Assembly (NCBI RefSeq): GCF_004016445.2
Contig: NZ_SADT02000001.1
Location: forward strand, 1 to 37,532
Source of the DNA: Mesorhizobium sp. M2E.F.Ca.ET.219.01.1.1
GTDB taxonomy: Bacteria > Pseudomonadota > Alphaproteobacteria > Rhizobiales > Rhizobiaceae
DNA length: 37,532 nucleotides
Direction of reading: 5' to 3'
Positions 35,283 through 37,532 of the stretch are shown here, one piece after another. Numbering within the stretch: the stretch's first letter is position 1; each line of letters opens with the position of its first letter. The position numbers were made by a program, and so were the translations under genes. The notes under the pieces were generated by a model, which was given only the letters and a program-made list of their open reading frames with translations, ran no database searches and had not been told where the DNA came from.

Positions 35283-35289
35283 CGGGCGC

Positions 35290-37008
35290 CTACCCTTCAG
35301 CGCGAGCAGGCGAAGGGAACGGCACTACTCCTTCGTTGTCGTGCGACGGAGAAACCTTGGATGCGCGCGTTTGGCCTCTTTGCTCGGCGAGCCGGCCGAG
35401 CACGTCCGATGTTAGTCCGTAGATCTCGATCTGGCCATTTCGCAGCATAAGTATGCGATCGCAGATAGCGGCGAGCGAGGGCCGATGGGTAATAACGAGC
35501 ACGGTTGTACTTCTTACACGTGCCTCCGTGATTGCTCGCTCGAGTGCGGCTTCCCCCGAGGAATCAAGATTTGCGTTCGGTTCATCGAGAACCAGTATCT
35601 TGGGATCGCCGTAGAAAGCGCGAGCAAGTCCTATCCGCTGGCGCTCACCACCTGACAGCCGGACACCGGTTGGGCCGATCATCGTGGAATATCCGTCTCT
35701 CTGACCGAGGATGAGCTCATGCACATGGGCACGCTGGGCGGCTTGGATCAATTTCTCGTCACATGCGTCAGGTTCAAAACGTGAAATATTCTGAGCTATG
35801 GTCCCGGGGAAAAGTTCAACATCCTGCGGAAGGTACCCAAATTGACGCCCGAGCTCTTCGGGATTCCAGTTCCGAATATCACCGCCATCGACGCGGATCG
35901 CCCCAGAGCGGGGCTCAATTGCACCTACCAGCAGGCGTGCAAGGGTCGATTTTCCAGCCTGACTCGGCCCTACCACCGCGACCACTTGCCCGGCGGGAAC
36001 CTCGAACGTCAAACGCTTTATCAACGGCGGCGCACCATCGGCGGAACCCGGAAGGTAGTAGATAACTTGTTCTGCTCCCAAGATCCCGTCTGGGCTTGGC
36101 AATGCCACTCCTTCCTTCCCAGACTTAGATTGGAAGGCCGAAAGCCGTTTCCATGCACCTTTGGCCTCGATTATCTGGCGCCAGCTTCCGATGATCTGGT
36201 CAAGGGGCTGCAGTGCTCGCGCGGACAACATCGATGACGCAAAGATCATTCCGGCAGTCATCTCGCTATGTAGAACCAGATAGGCACCCACGCCCAAAAT
36301 CGCGATCTGCAGTACCGACCGTGCCGTTCGAGATATTCCGCCATAAAATGCGTTGATTCGAGCAACTTTGTCGGTGGCGCGAAGCGAGTCAGAAAAACGA
36401 GTGCCCCAGAACTCTATTGCGTTCGAGACCATCCCCAGCGCGCGAACTGTTTCAAAATTTCGCGCAAACGCCTGCGCCGAATTCATTGAGGTGCCAAGAA
36501 ACTCCGCCGCTTGCCTACTGGCCCACGAACTTGCCGCCTGATTCAGCACGGCGACAAAGAGCAAAAGAACCGCCCCGGCCATGGTCACAAGGAAGAGCCA
36601 AGGATGGACGAAATAGAGCAGGCCTATAAAGATTGGACCGAAGGGCAGGTCGAAAAGAAGGTACACGGTTCTTGAGGCGATGAAGCTTCGCACGGTGGTC
36701 AAGTCGCGCAGTGCTTGGACGTCACCAAGACCTGCGCGCGGCCCTCGCATCGCCGCCAGGAAAGAAGATGAGCCCAACGATACATCCAGCCGAGCGGCAA
36801 GGCGGCTTGCGTATACCCCGCGAACTATTTCAATAGCTCCGAAGAGCAAGAGCGAAAGAAGGGCAAGCAAAGTTAGATAGGCTAGTGTGTCCAGGTTTGC
36901 CGCCGGCAATACGCGATCGTATACTTGCAGCATGTACAGAGGCAGAACTAACATCACTACATTCGTGGCTGCCGAGAAGACGCCCATGTGGATTATGCTG
37001 CTTTTCAT
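35290..37008 (-). CDS. Type I secretion ABC exporter (permease-ATPase fusion, PrtD type)
   Basis: The product has 572 residues, typical for PrtD-type exporters without an N-terminal C39 peptidase domain. The N-terminus has the family pattern [16 protein letters not shown], and several membrane helices run to about residue 270. The ATPase domain has Walker [10 protein letters not shown] (about 345-353), signature [14 protein letters not shown] (about 450-463), Walker [13 protein letters not shown] (about 468-479) and the H-loop ITHRPS. A GGAGG-like site lies about 12 nt before the ATG. It drives ATP-dependent export of proteins with C-terminal uncleaved signals, very likely the RTX protein encoded just upstream (67 nt). 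It transcribes into the HlyD gene. Confidence 0.95.
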   Translation of the reverse strand: MKSSIIHMGVFSAATNVVMLVLPLYMLQVYDRVLPAANLDTLAYLTLLALLSLLLFGAIEIVRGVYASRLAARLDVSLGSSSFLAAMRGPRAGLGDVQALRDLTTVRSFIASRTVYLLFDLPFGPIFIGLLYFVHPWLFLVTMAGAVLLLFVAVLNQAASSWASRQAAEFLGTSMNSAQAFARNFETVRALGMVSNAIEFWGTRFSDSLRATDKVARINAFYGGISRTARSVLQIAILGVGAYLVLHSEMTAGMIFASSMLSARALQPLDQIIGSWRQIIEAKGAWKRLSAFQSKSGKEGVALPSPDGILGAEQVIYYLPGSADGAPPLIKRLTFEVPAGQVVAVVGPSQAGKSTLARLLVGAIEPRSGAIRVDGGDIRNWNPEELGRQFGYLPQDVELFPGTIAQNISRFEPDACDEKLIQAAQRAHVHELILGQRDGYSTMIGPTGVRLSGGERQRIGLARAFYGDPKILVLDEPNANLDSSGEAALERAITEARVRSTTVLVITHRPSLAAICDRILMLRNGQIEIYGLTSDVLGRLAEQRGQTRASKVSPSHDNEGVVPFPSPARAEG

Positions 37009-37075
37009 CTTCGAAGCTTCTCCCTCCCTTGTGCGCGATCACACTAGGAAATTCCAGCATCACGCCGATGACCGC

Positions 37076-37532
37076 CTATAAAACAAAGTCGTTTTGAGCC
37101 AGATTCAGATTCTTTCCTAACAGAACGACCATGACATCCGCGACGGAATCACCGTTCACGTCAGCCTGTACTACTGTATTGGTCCCATCCTCGAACCAAG
37201 TTAACGCGTGAGCAACGACGCTAGTGTTCTGACCTCCGAACGAGAAAGCTTGATTTCCCGCTACAGAGGCATTGGCATCGATTGCCGAAACATCGATCTT
37301 GTCAGCTCCATGTTGGAAGTCGTTAAGCGTATCCCAGCCTGACGAGTTACTATCTGCGATTGCTTTGAAAATGAAACGATCGTTTCCGATCCCGCCAATG
37401 AGGATGTCGGCGCCAGCGCCGCCATTGATGAGGTCGTCGCCGGCCAGGCCGGAGATCACATTGGCCGCCGTGCTGCCGGTCAGCGTGTCACCAAAGCCAG
37501 AGCCGGTCAGGTTCTCGAAGGCTGAGAGCGTG
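37076..37532 (-). CDS. RTX (hemolysin-type calcium-binding) protein, C-terminal part, cut by window edge
   Basis: The frame is open to the window end; only the last 152 residues are visible, so no start is in view. It shows RTX nonapeptide repeats (GDDLINGGAGADILIGGIGN followed by DRFIF), preceded by FENLTGSGFGDTLTGST. The C-terminal region is DTLNDFQHGADKIDVSAIDA, then a beta roll ending LNLAQNDFVL, which fits a type I secretion signal with hydrophobic C-terminal residues. These repeats bind calcium and fold outside the cell. Its enzymatic or adhesive part lies outside the window. It is the first gene of the secretion operon and the evident substrate of the exporter downstream. Confidence 0.93.
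   Translation of the reverse strand, partial: TLSAFENLTGSGFGDTLTGSTAANVISGLAGDDLINGGAGADILIGGIGNDRFIFKAIADSNSSGWDTLNDFQHGADKIDVSAIDANASVAGNQAFSFGGQNTSVVAHALTWFEDGTNTVVQADVNGDSVADVMVVLLGKNLNLAQNDFVL

Overview
The window looks like a chromosomal segment of an alphaproteobacterium of the Rhizobiales, most likely close to Bradyrhizobium. The clues are high GC, the form of the 5S rRNA followed by an initiator tRNA, a SAM-cyclase-AAA-TPR protein of a kind common in rhizobia, decayed IS110 and IS3 elements of rhizobial type, and a type I secretion system of the PrtD/HlyD kind. The taxonomic call is inference from gene content only.

Region 1 (1-435) is the tail of an rRNA operon: a 5S rRNA lacking its first few bases, a strong intrinsic terminator, a pair of tandem hairpin-forming repeats, tRNA-fMet (CAT) and a second terminator. 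Region 2 (587-12480) is a defence-like island placed directly after that tRNA. It holds a 1446-residue HNH + STAND/NACHT NTPase + helical-repeat protein, a minus-strand gene with nuclease-like motifs broken by one frameshift, and a plus-strand operon. The operon consists of a PD-(D/E)XK-type nuclease, a possible 64-residue linker ORF, and a second STAND NTPase with a nuclease-like N-terminus, also broken by a frameshift. Region 3 (12481-13970) is a gene-poor scar with a decayed IS110-family transposase and short inverted repeats.

Region 4 (13971-18692) contains a SAM-adenylate cyclase-AAA-TPR signalling protein followed at once by a sugar-type ABC solute-binding protein. No permease or ATPase follows; a decayed IS3-family transposase (18720-19330) occupies the place where they would be expected. 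Region 5 (19440-22905) has two divergent genes: a secreted multidomain protein with two copies of a Cys-aromatic repeat, and a HAF-repeat protein.

Region 6 (23033-32663, minus strand) is the most unusual part. It is an apparent operon of a peptidoglycan-binding-domain protein, a small membrane/coiled-coil protein, a 1753-residue beta-rich giant (DUF6603-like by recollection), a 1027-residue protein overlapping it by 4 nt, and a small terminal ORF. A divergent small acidic secreted-type beta protein (32907-33302) lies upstream. No function is known to me for this set. Region 7 (33930-37532, minus strand) is a type I secretion operon: an RTX protein cut by the window edge, then the ABC exporter and the HlyD-family adaptor. 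It may export the signal-less surface-type proteins encoded nearby, though that link is only inferred.
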